64,000 nucleotides of DNA from Emmonsiellopsis sp. PD_33 (lineage: Eukaryota > Ascomycota > Eurotiomycetes > Onygenales > Ajellomycetaceae): assembly GCA_032988165.1 (NCBI GenBank), contig JANTQF010000126.1, positions 33,008-97,007 on the forward strand, read 5' to 3'. A program made the translations under genes and the position numbers. The notes under the pieces are model-generated. The model worked only from the letters and a program-made list of their open reading frames with translations, did no database searches and had not been told where the DNA came from. Of the stretch, positions 1 through 11,138 are shown piece after piece. The number at the start of each line of letters is the position of its first letter. The stretch's first letter is position 1.

Positions 1-456
1 TGAAAATCCAAACCGTGGGTGTGTTCGTTGTTTTGTAACTTGAATCCTTCGATGTTTAGCAAAACAGATTGATATCGGGCTGTTGAAGTTCGCCTGGTCT
101 TATCTTATCAGATCTGATCCAGCCCAGACCAGATTACGTCATCCCCCATTCTTGGCATCAACTTCCTCCGTGACTCAACTTTGAAGCAATCCAACTCCAG
201 ATGTCGGGGATCAATTGGTACGGGTATTCAGTTCCCAATCTATATATGTTACTTATATATCTCCCAAACACTCTAAAGCAATTCCAAACCCCCCACGCGG
301 ATGCCAAATCCCTTCAGACCTCGATATATCAACCACGTGGCAGGCCAATCGATCGGTTCTGGTTCAAGTAATTCTCTCTGCCCAATATATCCTTTGCGAA
401 TTCATTTCACTTCAAACTCCAGGATCTACGATCGACATATTTGCCCATACTCGACA
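1..456. other. Upstream region of the PPOX-fold gene
   Basis: There is no supportable gene here. AT-rich TATA-like tracts lie near 240-262 and an E-box CACGTG lies at 334-339, about 120 bases before the chosen start codon. The reading frame of the next gene is open upstream to about 301, but the first ATG matching the expected N-terminus of the family is at 457. Confidence 0.5.
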
Positions 457-1700
457 ATGACGGCGCAGATACACACCGCCGCTACCAACCCCCCACCCCA
501 CGCCCCTTGGCGTGCTCTGTTTCAATCCCATATTTCGAAGCTCTCTTCCCCGGAATTCTCTTTTTCAACAGTCTACCAAGATCCCAATGGCAAAATCTAT
601 CCCCGCGTGCGGACATGTGTGTTCCGTGGGTTCTGGGCACAGCTGGACCTGAGAGACTCAGCCAAGGCAATGCTCTTAAAAGATGAAACCGATGGAAATA
701 AAGAGATCAGGCTAAACCCGGGGATTTACGAGAGCGACATGTTAACTTTCACTACCGATGTGAGAATGGAGAAAGTGGGCCAAATCCACTCTATCAATGA
801 CGATGGAGGAGGACAGGTTGAAGGTGTCTTCTGGGTTAAAGATGCCATGACGCAGTGGAGAATTCGTGGTAGGGCTTTTGTCACTGGTGGAGATAGCCAC
901 GGCGCAGATGAAATTAGTGCTAAAGAAAGCATACGGAAATGGATGCGACTGCGGGAAGGCGGCGAGAATGATGACACAAAGATATGGAGCTGGGAGAGGG
1001 AGATTACCACGCAGTTTGCAAATTTGAGCCCAATTATGAGAGGTATGTTTTAATTCCCTTGTCTCTGTTGCATTACTTTGTCTCTATTTACCGTGCTATA
1101 ACCATTGTCGTATGGTTTAATTATTGTTTGTTTTTCCTCTGCCTTTCTTGTTCTGCATGATGCCGTATGTCGACCCCATCCGATATCATGAGGCTAGCAG
1201 CACCCGCATAAAAACGGACCGCCAGCCGAAAACACTATTATTTTCTTCCCTATGTCAGGCATTAAAGACAAAGTGATAGTGCTATTTTACCCAATTTTCC
1301 ATTCCACTTTCATTCCAATCTTTTGTTCCGAATTACCCTCCTCTGCTTTCCGAAGAGCATATGTACAGGCAACTAACCACCTGGCCATTTATCTAACCAT
1401 TTCTTTTATACAGGTTCTTTCAAGAATCCACCACCAGGAACACCAATACCAAATTCTGTCCCCAACCCAGGGGTGAAGTTGGGTCAAAGGGTTGATGACC
1501 TGCATGATCCTGTAGCAAGAGCAAATTTCCGGGTGGTTGTCATCATACCAGAAGAGGTGGAGAGCGTGGACCTAACTAGTCCGGAGCAGGCAAAGAGAAT
1601 TCGATGGACGCTCGCTGAAAAGGACGAGGATCCAACCAATGCGTCCAATACTAGAAACGAACCAAGAATGTGCTGGAAAGCCGTTGAGCTGTGGCCATGA
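457..1700 (+). CDS. PPOX-type flavin-binding protein (Alr4036 family), two exons
   Basis: Two exons, 457-1042 and 1414-1700, give 290 residues. The donor is AG|GTATGT and the acceptor TATACAG; the junction restores a Gly-Ser-Phe-Lys-Asn-Pro-Pro-Pro-Gly motif that neither exon encodes alone. The N-terminus (PWRALFQSHI, then a Tyr-Pro-Arg-Val-Arg-Thr strand and FRGFW) and the C-terminal VRANFRVVV-like strand match the fungal Alr4036/pyridoxamine-5'-phosphate-oxidase-like family (PF12766). Family members fold as a split beta-barrel that binds FMN. The substrate is unknown and classical PNP-oxidase activity should not be assumed. The protein is probably cytosolic, as no signal peptide or membrane segment is visible. 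The ATG at 457 was chosen because the conserved region starts about 17 residues later and upstream codons in frame are not conserved in character. Family assignment is from recognition, not a search. Confidence 0.85.
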
Positions 1701-2656
1701 TGAACTGTGTTGTCTTTCTAATTGATAGAATTGAAAGACGATACATTTTGGACATGGACGACAAGGATGAGAAATAGTAGGGGAGGATTACGGTCAACTG
1801 AAGTGTCAGAATTTTTTATTCTGCACTCAAGATGCTATTTACAGTAGCATTTCAATCACCATGGCACGCCTGGTTTCTTCTTCATGTTTTTGAAATAACA
1901 CATTGGAGATCAAGCTCCAATCAAAACATTCCTCCTCACAACCACTATCTTTTTCTTTCTATGCTGCTCCCCTTCTCTAGGGTTGTCATAAACAGTGCCA
2001 TTCATGAAAGCCGGTATTGAACTGGTTCTTATTCATCCCCTTCTTTTCGTCTGTCGTATTTCAAAATTCCCATCATCACAATACCCAAACCCTGCGGGCA
2101 ATCAGACAAGAGACAAAGGATCCAAGATCTCTTCTATGGCATTCTCTCCCCTTCAACAAGGAGCAAACCACCATCAAACCGCATACTACCACCACAACAA
2201 AACCCTTTATCCTTCAGACATTCCAGCAACCGCCAACCGAGCATTTACCCCGTTCCCACCCCGTATAACTGCATTAACAACCTGCTTTACAACAATCCCT
2301 TTCACCGTCCCAGGCATCCCAAACTTACGGGAAGCGCGCTTCCACTGTATCCAGCCGACCGTTTCCCCTCCCAGCCGCGCATCTTCGTTCCGCATCCCCT
2401 TGTTTCCCCTTTTCATTTTCTTGGGATAGCTATCCAGACTCCTGACCATATCAACCATCTCTCGCCCGTCGTTTCTTTCGTCCTTTTGGAAAGCTGTGTT
2501 GGACAGGAAGATATTACGCAAGGTAATACCCCCCCAAAGGCAAATCATATCATCACAATACCCCCACCACACCATATTGTTTCTATTCACCCACTCTCCT
2601 CTCTCCACGCGAAACCACGAACCAATCAACCCCAAAACGAGCCAAAAGCCAAAACA
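1701..2656. other. Intergenic and leader region before the Cys-rich gene
   Basis: No gene is supported. The stretch from about 2040 to 2640 is strongly C- and CT-rich on the plus strand, as is usual for leaders of highly spliced filamentous-ascomycete genes. Open frames on both strands here are composition artefacts. Confidence 0.4.
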
Positions 2657-4190
2657 ATGTGGGATTACAGTGACTCCGAGCCAGACGACGACACAATGGT
2701 GCGCCGCTGCGCGTATTGTGGCCGCTTCGCAAACGTAGACGACATGAACGAGGAAACCGGGCTCTGTCTCAAGTGCAACGAAGCGATATACAAGACCGCA
2801 AAGGGAAGTATCAGCCCCCCAAAGTCCAAGGGCAGTGGTGGAAAAGGTGGTCGTGTCGGGGCGGCTTTGTCAAGTATGGCTGCTGTGGAGGTTGACGATG
2901 ATTCAAGCGATGTGGGAAGTATTACCTCTATCCACTCTGATCTGGAAGATGACGAAGGTGACCACGGCGTTGATGAGGTGGGAAGCGGGAGGAAGTTCAG
3001 GGGCTCAGGTAGTAATCGCCCAGGCGGAAAGGGAGAACTCTGTGCAAGATGCTGGAATAAACCATCAACAAAGATTTTGTATAATACACCAATCTGTGAA
3101 GACTGCTATGTTGTCGCGCAGGAGAAGCGGGTAAGGCCTCTCAATTTTCCTTTCACTGTTGACATGCGGTTTCAATGTTGCTCCATTAACTGACACACAG
3201 TCATTATTTTCAAAACAGGAGCACACCAGGGGCACAAAGGTGAGAACACCACCAGCAACATTATCATCATATATGCCATTATCACAATCCACTCCCCCCT
3301 ATATCAATATCGACTACCAAGGCAAAACAAAACATGTATGGACACAGAGCTGAATCCTACTCATCCTCCCCCGACTCGCAGAAACGTTATCAACCACCGA
3401 CCCCCCATCTCCAGCCGGGCAAGAGATTGACGAGAGTATGCGATTCGTGCCGGCAAAAGCGGAAGCGATGCCAGCATCGTCGCGTGGTGGACGAAGACGA
3501 TCGTACGTATATCATCCTACCCCATACCTTATTTATTCCTTGCTTGAAGGGGGACTTTGACAAGCTTACCCGTCGCGTTTTGAAACAAAACAGCCGAAGC
3601 CGATTTCCGCAGAAAACGATCAAAGAAACAGCGGCTCTCGATGGAAACAACCAGTGCGGAGGAAGGGGGCAGTAGCAGTCCTGACAGCAACCGGTCATCC
3701 TCCGTGATCGATGTGACTGATACGGGTGAGTATATCGACTACCCCCTGACTTCCACGCCATCCCAAACCACTTCTTCCCAAATAGAATATATACATATAC
3801 TAACCAACCGACCCCCTTCCCCCTATTTCCTCCACTCCAGTGATCATATCTGAAACAACCCCCGAGCCACCAACCATCCCCACCACTACTAACACCACCA
3901 ACACCACATCCTTCACTTCCATTTCCGCTGCAACATCCACACCCACCACCACACCCACCTCCTCCACCGCAGCCCCCACCACGTCCACCCCCCTAACCAC
4001 CGACGGCTACTCAACAACCAACCTCCGACGCTCGATCGAAGAGTCCGTTCATCTCGTGTATAGCCGGGAGATGGAGCGTCTGGTGCAGGATGCTGAGGGC
4101 AAGCTTACTGACGCGGCGAATTCGCTGGATGCGGTGAAGACGCATATGGCTGGGTGGTTGAGGAGGGTTCAGGGGGGATGTGATTTGTGA
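2657..4190 (+). CDS. Cys-rich, zinc-finger-like protein of unknown function, five exons
   Basis: I join five exons: 2657-3130, 3219-3239, 3322-3502, 3594-3725 and 3841-4190. All junctions use GT/AG and keep phase, giving 385 residues. The second exon is only 21 nt. The product has an acidic N-terminus, a four-Cys cluster (C18, C21, C37, C40), a second CxxC pair set near residues 129-151, then a basic CDSCRQKRKRC motif (residues 205-215). It continues with a basic KRSKKQR stretch, a long Thr/Ser/Pro-rich linker, and a C-terminal helical segment. The basic Cys motif looks like the first half of a Zn2Cys6 DNA-binding domain, but the second three cysteines are absent, so a transcription-factor role is only a guess. 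I do not recognise a named family. The last three exons could instead be a separate gene starting at 3334. The stop codon sits in a 7-bp tandem repeat. Confidence 0.65.
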
Positions 4191-4201
4191 TTTGTGATTT
4201 G
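4181..4201 (+). repeat. TGATTTG tandem repeat (3 units) spanning a stop codon
   Basis: Three perfect 7-bp units run across the TGA stop of the Cys-rich gene at 4188-4190. A 7-bp unit changes frame, so loss or gain of units would not simply lengthen the protein. Confidence 0.8.
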
Positions 4202-4747
4202 TGGCTTGTCTGGGGAGGACAGGTAAGGGCTGGATAAGAGCATGAGGAAGGGAGCGGGCAATTTGGAAGGTTGGGTTATGCTATGCTATGCTATGCTACG
4301 GTATGCCGTGTTGGGCGCCTGTTGTCCTCCAGCTGTTGGGTTTTCTTCGCGATTTGGGATTTTATGGATTACTTTTGTGTGTCGTTTGTTTTGGTTCGAT
4401 TTGACTGGAATCTTTCTTGGGGAATTAAGATAAGTTTGGGTTGATGTGGCATAACTACCCCCTACATATTACACAGTTAGAATCTCCATTGGAGCCTGGT
4501 TTTCTTTCCCGCACACGATGATTGCCTACCTACCTTGCATACCCTTGTTGTTACGACAACCTTGGGCTTCCGTCGCCCTCTTTCGTGGTTGGGTTGACGC
4601 GTTTTTCCTTTCTCTACTCCTTTCTCTACTTGTACGTCCCCGTCCCCGATGATAGACGCCCTAAATGTTTAATCAGTACTGACTGGTGTTTGAAAGAGTA
4701 GTATTGATGCTGGAAAGCTACTTCACCCGTGCCGGTCATAATCAGTT
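4191..4747. other. 3' flank and spacer
   Basis: T-rich 3' flank of the Cys-rich gene. It contains four perfect TATGC units at 4277-4296 and an ACGCGT at 4597-4602. No gene is supported. Confidence 0.4.
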
Positions 4748-5266
4748 ATGGGCCAATACTTCCACCTCATCGCCCCTAATTATCGGGAAAGACTTCGCTG
4801 GGGCGGCAAGTTCGCAGAGATTCTCTTCGATGGATCTGCAGCCGAGTGGGTGGCAAGTATCCTGATGGGTTGCTGTTCCCAGAGGATTTGGAAGAACTAG
4901 CTGAAGGACTGGAAGTGGAGGAATTGGAGGATGGAATGCCAGAGGAATATGCTGAAAAAGCCTGTCAATCTGTATCACTTGGCTGATGCTCGATACGCAA
5001 GTATCATAGAGGTGACTAGCGGATTTCCGCACGATCTGTTTGGTCTCGCTCTTGATCTCAAGTACGGAGTACAAGCATCCCAACCCGGCGGATCTACTTC
5101 GCATGGTGAACTGGGGATGTATTTAGGATTTTGGCGTCCCAACCCTGTTCGGGAGGCGGTGCATGCCAAATTCAGCGGCAGGCAATATCCACAGACTCAA
5201 TGGGATCCCTTCGCCCAAAATAGACAGGATGAATACAACAAACAAATCGGCAGGATGCTATTTTAG
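4748..5266 (+). pseudogene. Probable frameshifted remnant of a short fungal protein gene
   Basis: A protein-like N-terminus starts at ATG 4748 (MGQYFHLIAPNYRERLRWGG, then a KFAEILFDG-like segment). Convincing coding character then moves to another frame near 4870 (an acidic LPEDLEEL-type stretch up to about 4950). It moves back near the A-run at 4950-4956, where dropping one A would join EYAEK to PVNLYHLADARY. The last frame runs to a stop at 5264-5266. The opening MGQYF...APxxRE..xWGGK resembles a short uncharacterised protein family I recall from Eurotiomycetes. No GT/AG pair of reasonable length repairs both shifts, so a decayed gene or sequencing errors fit better than introns. Function unknown. 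Confidence 0.4.
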
Positions 5267-7765
5267 CCCCGAGCGCACGCTAATTACATTATTGCAGGTG
5301 GGACTTTGGATCGTAGCAGCAGCTTGGGTCTTGGGGAGTGCCAACAAGAAGGCCATTGGCATTGTAAGGAGGGAGTATGTCTCATAGGGCCTCGCAGAGT
5401 GATGTAAATACATCATGACGTTTTGATAGATCGAAAAAAAAAGAAGGTCAACACCGTTCCTGAAAACGATATCCGATCTAGCTTCATTTTCTAGATAGGC
5501 CCTGGCGATAGCAATCTTTCTATCAATCTATCTGGATTCATTGTTGAACAGGTGAAGAAGATGGATGGATAGCGAACTAACTATGTAGCATTCCTGCCCC
5601 TGTATGGGCATTGAAGAGATAATGTTTTATTATATTGGGCGGGGGATCAAACAACAGCCAGGTAGATAGGGACATGATGTACATCCAAGGCCCTTTAACG
5701 ATTATGACATGATAGAATTCAAGAAATCAATTGTTTTTTCACCCTTTTTCTTGTATCCTTTTCGCCAGCAGGGAGACCAATAAGCAACGGCTAAGACGAG
5801 ATAGGATGAGGGGGCAGGGATTCAAATGAAGAATAAAAGCGGCCCGGCCCTCGTGCGACCACAGTTAATAGGTACTCGAAACCACATACTCCGTAACGAG
5901 GGGCAGGACGATAGAGCCATGTCCGTCATAACTATAGGGTACATATACTCCGTACCTCCTCACCACTGATAATGCTTCCGTCAAGTGCCGATGCGGGATG
6001 ATGGCACTGGGAGTCAAAACTCGAAAGAAGGTACATACACAGTCACTTGATGGCAGGTTACAAGGGAGGGAGGGGGAGGGTGTTAGACTCGGAAAAGCCG
6101 TGTCATGTCTGTGCGGTGTCGACACTGGACAGGGCAAGGATAGGGCTCCTTGTAACGGTGATATGTGATGGACAGGGAAAACCCGTTTTTCAAAAACTCC
6201 AAACAACAACGCATTTTTTCCGCCAGGTGAGGGGTAAATGTAGGCAGGCGGGTTTGATGGATACGCTTCTCGAGAGATAACCAGAATTGATCGGATGGAC
6301 AATGGGTTGAGGTAACAGTAAATGGAGGGGTCATTGCGAAGGCTTTTGGCGCCGGTTCTTCAGGTGGAGAGAACGGGGTAAAAAGACACCACTCACCAGG
6401 CAAATAGTAGGTTGTCCAAAGGACGATCGAAGACCGGGTGAGACCAAGGGACGAAGGAGTCCTCTCAAGTGGTGCGGACAGCGCGGTGCTGGGCCTAGCG
6501 ACATAGACTGATGTACTCGGATGGAGTCGCGCAGTTTGCAAGCAGCGAAGGGGCACAGAGCAAGCGAACAACGACTTCCTGCTGGCGATTACTGATGCAT
6601 ATTGCATTGCAGCGGCCTTGCATGTTTATGGCCAGCGTGGTCGAGAGGTGTCAAATGGCAGCGCAGAGATCTGGGGGCTGGATCCTCCGCCATGCGTTGG
6701 CTGCCGCAGGGAACGGGGAGTGATCTGATATTTGGGTTCACCGCCTGGATTTTGAGGCTGTTCGAACTTGCGAAGTCGCGGCTGCATGCCGCCGTTGCTT
6801 ACTGGGCATGAAAAGCATTGCAATTTGCAGCACGATGTTCGCAGCAGGCCGACATGGATTAAAATTGGCCAGAATTGTCTTTCCAGGCTGTTTCTCACAG
6901 CCAAAAAAGAAAAGGACGAGACAAAGTTGTTCGACCTCATGGTTGACCGAGAGGCGTATTTTACACGACACATGTGCCGTACAGAACAGTAAGATACGGG
7001 AGAAAAGTGATTGAAATACAGACGTATCTGTAATACGCCGTGTGACGGGACGTGCTCAGGCGGCCCGCGTAACGAAGCCCGAAAGAGCAGCGCCGGGGGT
7101 GCACCCTTGTCGTTGTGGACAGCGGGTTGGCCGGGTGTGTTCCGCGGCAGAGCCACCATTGGGCGGCGGCCTGCGCTAAACCACAAGACGGCCGCGTCAA
7201 TACGGAGCTGGGGAGTCAGCGGCCAGAGCGCCCCTCCACGGGCGGGCTGGTTGGCTGGTACGGGCACGCGACCCACAGTACCGTACAGTACAGTACGGGG
7301 GGGTACATGGTACAGCCGTACGCGGAGATACGGTAAGGTACCCCAGCCCGGACAGTCAGCGTGGACTCGACCCGGCTTCAGACTCGACTTGGCTGGTCGT
7401 CCATCCTCCTCGCTCCATCGTCAGTCACCACCACTCCGACGACGACGACGACGACGACGACTGCTCACCACCACGGTGATAGGGATTGATACCGTCCTCT
7501 CTCGCCTCCAGGCACCGCATCCCCTCTCTCGTCCTCTCGTCCTCTCATCAGCTCGATTGCTGCTGTTGGCCTCGACTTCTCCTTTCCATCCCGGCCCTGT
7601 TTTGGTCCCATCTCTGCACCAAACCTCCTCCCTCTATCGACATCTCGACCCTCCCAATTCCTCCCTCACGACTGGACCCTCCATGACTTTACGAGCTACG
7701 ACCCTCTAAAAGGACTCCTGTGATCTGGCCTCTTGGTTATTGTCGCCAATCTCCTCTTGATTGCC
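5267..7765. other. Long spacer and leader before the coiled-coil gene
   Basis: No gene is supported. It holds two TACTCCGTA copies (5887-5895, 5946-5954), a cluster of GTAC-centred palindromes at about 7260-7345, an eight-unit GAC repeat at 7438-7461, and a CT-rich tract at about 7380-7640 typical of a promoter/leader. A 230-codon frame at 7011-7709 has no ATG and low-complexity content, so I do not call it. Confidence 0.45.
7438..7461 (+). repeat. (GAC)8 microsatellite
   Basis: Eight perfect GAC units in the presumed 5' leader of the gene starting at 7766. Confidence 0.9.
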
Positions 7766-8761
7766 ATGATGGCTGGCCGCTCGGTGGATCCCCTCCAATG
7801 CTTCTCTTCCCTCTCTGACAATATCCCCTCATGGATGACCAGAATCTCCGATCTCGCCACACATACTGCTGCTAAGCATGCGGAATTCTCAGCGGAATAT
7901 GCCAAGCTCGCGACAGGAGAAATCAAACCCCGACGGCGAAAGAACAGCTCTGTCCACTCCATCAGACCAGATGACTTGCACCCGTCGCTCAGCGAGCGCA
8001 AATCCAACCGCTCAAGCAAGGAGAATGCTGTCGAGGAGGAAGACGACGCCTATATGGACCCGATCACCCTGCTGAGAATGTCCAAACACTACCCCCAAGA
8101 AGGCCTGCAACGGAAACGAAACATGCCCAGATCGGCAGGCACCGACAGAACTATGCGACCACGCCAACAAGTGGTCGTCCACTACGACTCCCAGACACAG
8201 TCCTCATTGGAACAACTAGTAAGGGATATCGGCGGTGCAAGGAATAACATACGCAAAGGACGAATGAGCCAGATGATGATGAAGGGTTTTGGTTTTAAAT
8301 CCTTTGGCATGGATTCCAAAGCAAAGTCAGGTCTCAGTTTCAAATCATCTCTTGATCCATCTATGAAACCTTCCAAGCCATCTCCAAATAAAGAGACGGT
8401 CTTTGATACGGTGGATAAACAACTTGAATTGGCCCAATCACTATGTGAAACTGCAGCGCACCAGTTCCTCCGGTGCGGAGACTGCTCAACCGAACTCGAG
8501 AAAACAAAAGAACATTTTAACTCTGTCCTTGATCTCACCAAAGCTGAAGTTGAACGACTAGAGGAGGAGGCAAAGACGGCAAAGGAACTGGAAACGGACC
8601 TAGAAACACCCAAAGAATCCTTCCCTGAACCTATCCTGGTCAAGGAAGAAGACAAACAGGCGCCAGGCGTGGTGACTGCCATTGAAGTTGATGACGGCTC
8701 CTCGGTGTCTTCCGTATCGATCGATATTACCGCCTTCCGATCGAGTCGATTCAGAGCTTAA
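7766..8761 (+). CDS. Hypothetical protein with central basic region and C-terminal coiled coil
   Basis: A single open frame gives 331 residues (or 330 if the second of two tandem ATGs, at 7769, is used). The N-terminus is helical (LQCFSSLSDNIPSWMTRISD, residues about 9-28). It is followed by a polar, charged linker with RRRKN, then a segment near residue 150 (SSLEQLVRDIGGARNNIRKG), a Lys/Ser-rich middle, and a helical part from about 210 to 280. That part carries a CGDCSTELEKTKEHF stretch and a Glu/Lys-rich coiled coil. The C-terminus is acidic, then Ser-rich. There is no membrane segment or signal peptide. The organised helices and absence of stop codons over 1 kb support a real gene, but I do not recognise a family. 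The long pyrimidine-rich region upstream is consistent with a promoter. Confidence 0.8.
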   Translation: MMAGRSVDPLQCFSSLSDNIPSWMTRISDLATHTAAKHAEFSAEYAKLATGEIKPRRRKNSSVHSIRPDDLHPSLSERKSNRSSKENAVEEEDDAYMDPITLLRMSKHYPQEGLQRKRNMPRSAGTDRTMRPRQQVVVHYDSQTQSSLEQLVRDIGGARNNIRKGRMSQMMMKGFGFKSFGMDSKAKSGLSFKSSLDPSMKPSKPSPNKETVFDTVDKQLELAQSLCETAAHQFLRCGDCSTELEKTKEHFNSVLDLTKAEVERLEEEAKTAKELETDLETPKESFPEPILVKEEDKQAPGVVTAIEVDDGSSVSSVSIDITAFRSSRFRA

Positions 8762-9680
8762 CTATATACGGCCTACCCTCTGACCGCTCATTCGAAATTT
8801 CCTTCTATACATGTCCACGCCGCCTAAATCCGGTCATCCTCATCCCTATCTACATGCGAACATGTCATCGGGAATTTTTCAAGCGCCCCGCCCGCACGAT
8901 CATCTCATCTGTTAGCGAGGAAAAGTTATACCTCCATTGCGATATATATATACATACATTCCCTGGCATTTTCCTTGCAAAAACATACCTGCAAAGTTCC
9001 TTCATTATCAATAACCCTTTTCTTTCCTCGCTCCCTGCTACATTTTCACCCTTGAACCCCCACCCCCATTTTGAGTGGGTTCTTTTTTGGAGGCAACCAA
9101 CCTCCCCGATGATGATAGCGTTTTCCTTTTATGTCTTTTTTCTGGGCCCAGCATGGAGTTTTCAAATATTCTCATTGGCGTGGCATCTGTTTTACTGTGC
9201 TTGGCTATTTTTTTCCCTCTATTTTTTGCAACCAGATACCGAAGATGTTCAGCGACCCATCTAGCATTTCTGCAGCAGCCTGCTTTTGCCTACCTGAGTG
9301 CTTTCTGCTATTCTGACTGATCTTCAAGTTTATTTTTTGTCTTTTTGTTTTTGACTTGGTCGGGTAACTTAACAGCGTCTGGGTTTTATTTGTTTTTGGA
9401 TTTGTCTTCCTTATCATCTGTTTCTTTCTTTTCAAGATTTGGGCAACGATGCCCGATTCCTCACTCATCGCGCTTACTCCCCCACTCTACCTATATACTC
9501 CATTTGGCTTGCTCATCTTTTTTTGCTTCGTGATGATATATACTTTTTTCCTGTTTTTGCTTCATAATGATATATACTTACTATTTTTGGTACAAACTTT
9601 TCGCATATATCTATCCACCTACCATGCCCACAGATTGACAAGTGAGCTCAACTATCCTCTCTGACATTGGTAGAATGTGT
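8762..9680. other. T-rich 3' flank
   Basis: Strongly T-rich plus strand with stop codons in all frames over most of its length. It is most easily read as 3' UTR and flank of the preceding gene. No gene is supported. Confidence 0.4.
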
Positions 9681-9843
9681 TACACAGGAACCAACCAATC
9701 CAAAAACAAAAGCCTTTGAAAACAACAATTCAATCGCACATCAACCTCCGAATAACCGAACCACAGAATGCAAGATGAGCCATGAAAAGAAAAATCAACT
9801 CGAAAGGAAAACACAAGGAAGGTGAGGGAAAAAAAGAACGGAA

Positions 9844-9867
9844 ATGAGAAAATGAGAAAATGAGAAA
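9844..9867 (+). repeat. ATGAGAAA tandem repeat (3 units)
   Basis: Three perfect 8-bp units, about 30 bases before the large palindrome. Confidence 0.85.
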
Positions 9868-9896
9868 ATGTCTGTCCAGCTCAGGCATCAACACCC

Positions 9897-9916
9897 ACGT
9901 TCCCACGTGGGAACGT
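9897..9916. promoter_or_regulatory. 20-bp perfect palindrome centred on an E-box
   Basis: ACGTTCCCACGTGGGAACGT equals its own reverse complement over 20 bases. The core CACGTG (9904-9909) is the classical site of bHLH factors such as Cbf1, Pho4 and the SREBP group. Nearest supportable genes are more than 1 kb away on either side. Function as a binding site is inferred from the motif only. Confidence 0.5.
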
Positions 9917-11112
9917 ACTTGGAAGCCTGCCTGCCTCACTAGCTACCTACCTACGTACTTGGACAAAACAAGTGAAAGCGAACAGTATCACGGTGACAGA
10001 TGGCCGAATGAAATGGATTGGATTGTATTATGCAGATTACCTCCATGAGGAGGTAGCCGGAAGCACAAACACAAACGGGACTCGTGACGGGGGCCACGTA
10101 GAAACAATATGGCAATGGGCAGTGGCAATGGGGATGGCGACGGCAGATCTACTTTTTTCTTTTTCTTTTTTCTTAAGAAATTCTCGCGAGAGGGATGATT
10201 TAGTTTAGCTGCTGGGCTGCCAGGTGGGTGTATGTATGGACTATATGCAGGCAGGTCAACGGGTATGGCGTTAGAATAGAAGCGCCTTAGAGTCAAAAAG
10301 CAAAGGAGAACAATAATATGGCATAGAATTGGATCGGATTGGATTGGAGTGCGTGGGTTGCGTGGGTTGCGTGGCTGCCACTGGGCGGGCGGATGGTTTG
10401 TTTGGGTCATATTGTTCTTCTTGATATTGAAGGGTTGGATGGATGGTTGTGGCTCTGTGCTTGTTTCCAGGGTTTGTTGTTGTGGTTATTTATTACTCCA
10501 TCCAGAGGATGGGGGGGGTATTTAGGTTAAACTTAAACTTAATCAGTTTAACTTTGTTAACAGGGTGAATTCTTTGTTTGCTTTTGATCTTTTTTTTTGG
10601 GGGGGTATGGGCTTTTTTTTCGAATGGAGATAAGGTAAGTGAGTACCATACCTATGAGTATTTACATTGATTTTGAGCAGCTTCGTAGGGTATAGATAGA
10701 TGTAGGTAGTAGAGGGCTTTTATCTTTTATTCTATATATCAGGAGGGTTGCCAGACCTGCTGAGTTTATTTACTTCACGTTGCATGCTCTCTAATATGTA
10801 TTGCAATGGCTGCTCCTGTTAGATTGGAAGACAAGCAATGCTTTGGCAGTTGGTGATACCCTCACGAGTCCCCAAACACGCCGCAAATAAAAAAACCATC
10901 CTTCCTTTCTGGCTCGATCGTGCGCAGTGAAAAAAAAGTCCATTTATCGGGACCCCCTATTATATCTACCCACACGAGGTCCGGTTGGACATGTGTGATG
11001 TGACTAACTACTGCTGTACTGTGCACGGATAGACTGATTCTGCTGCTGTGTCGGTGTGTATATTGCACGGTGGAGATTGAAATTCAGAAAGTAGATTTTT
11101 CTTTTCTTCATC

Positions 11113-11138
11113 GCATGCATGCATGTATGTATGTATGC
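11113..11138 (+). repeat. GCAT/GTAT tetranucleotide tract
   Basis: A short run of GCAT units passing into GTAT units. A (GTAG)4 tract at 11577-11592 lies 0.45 kb further on. Confidence 0.8.

Noticed and set aside
6083..6607. Minus-strand frame of 174 codons
   Set aside because: No recognisable motif, random-looking composition, and competing frames on both strands.
7011..7709. 230-codon plus-strand frame upstream of the coiled-coil gene
   Set aside because: It begins without ATG, covers GTAC, GAC and CT-rich low-complexity DNA, and its Arg/Ser/Pro composition is what such DNA gives by chance.
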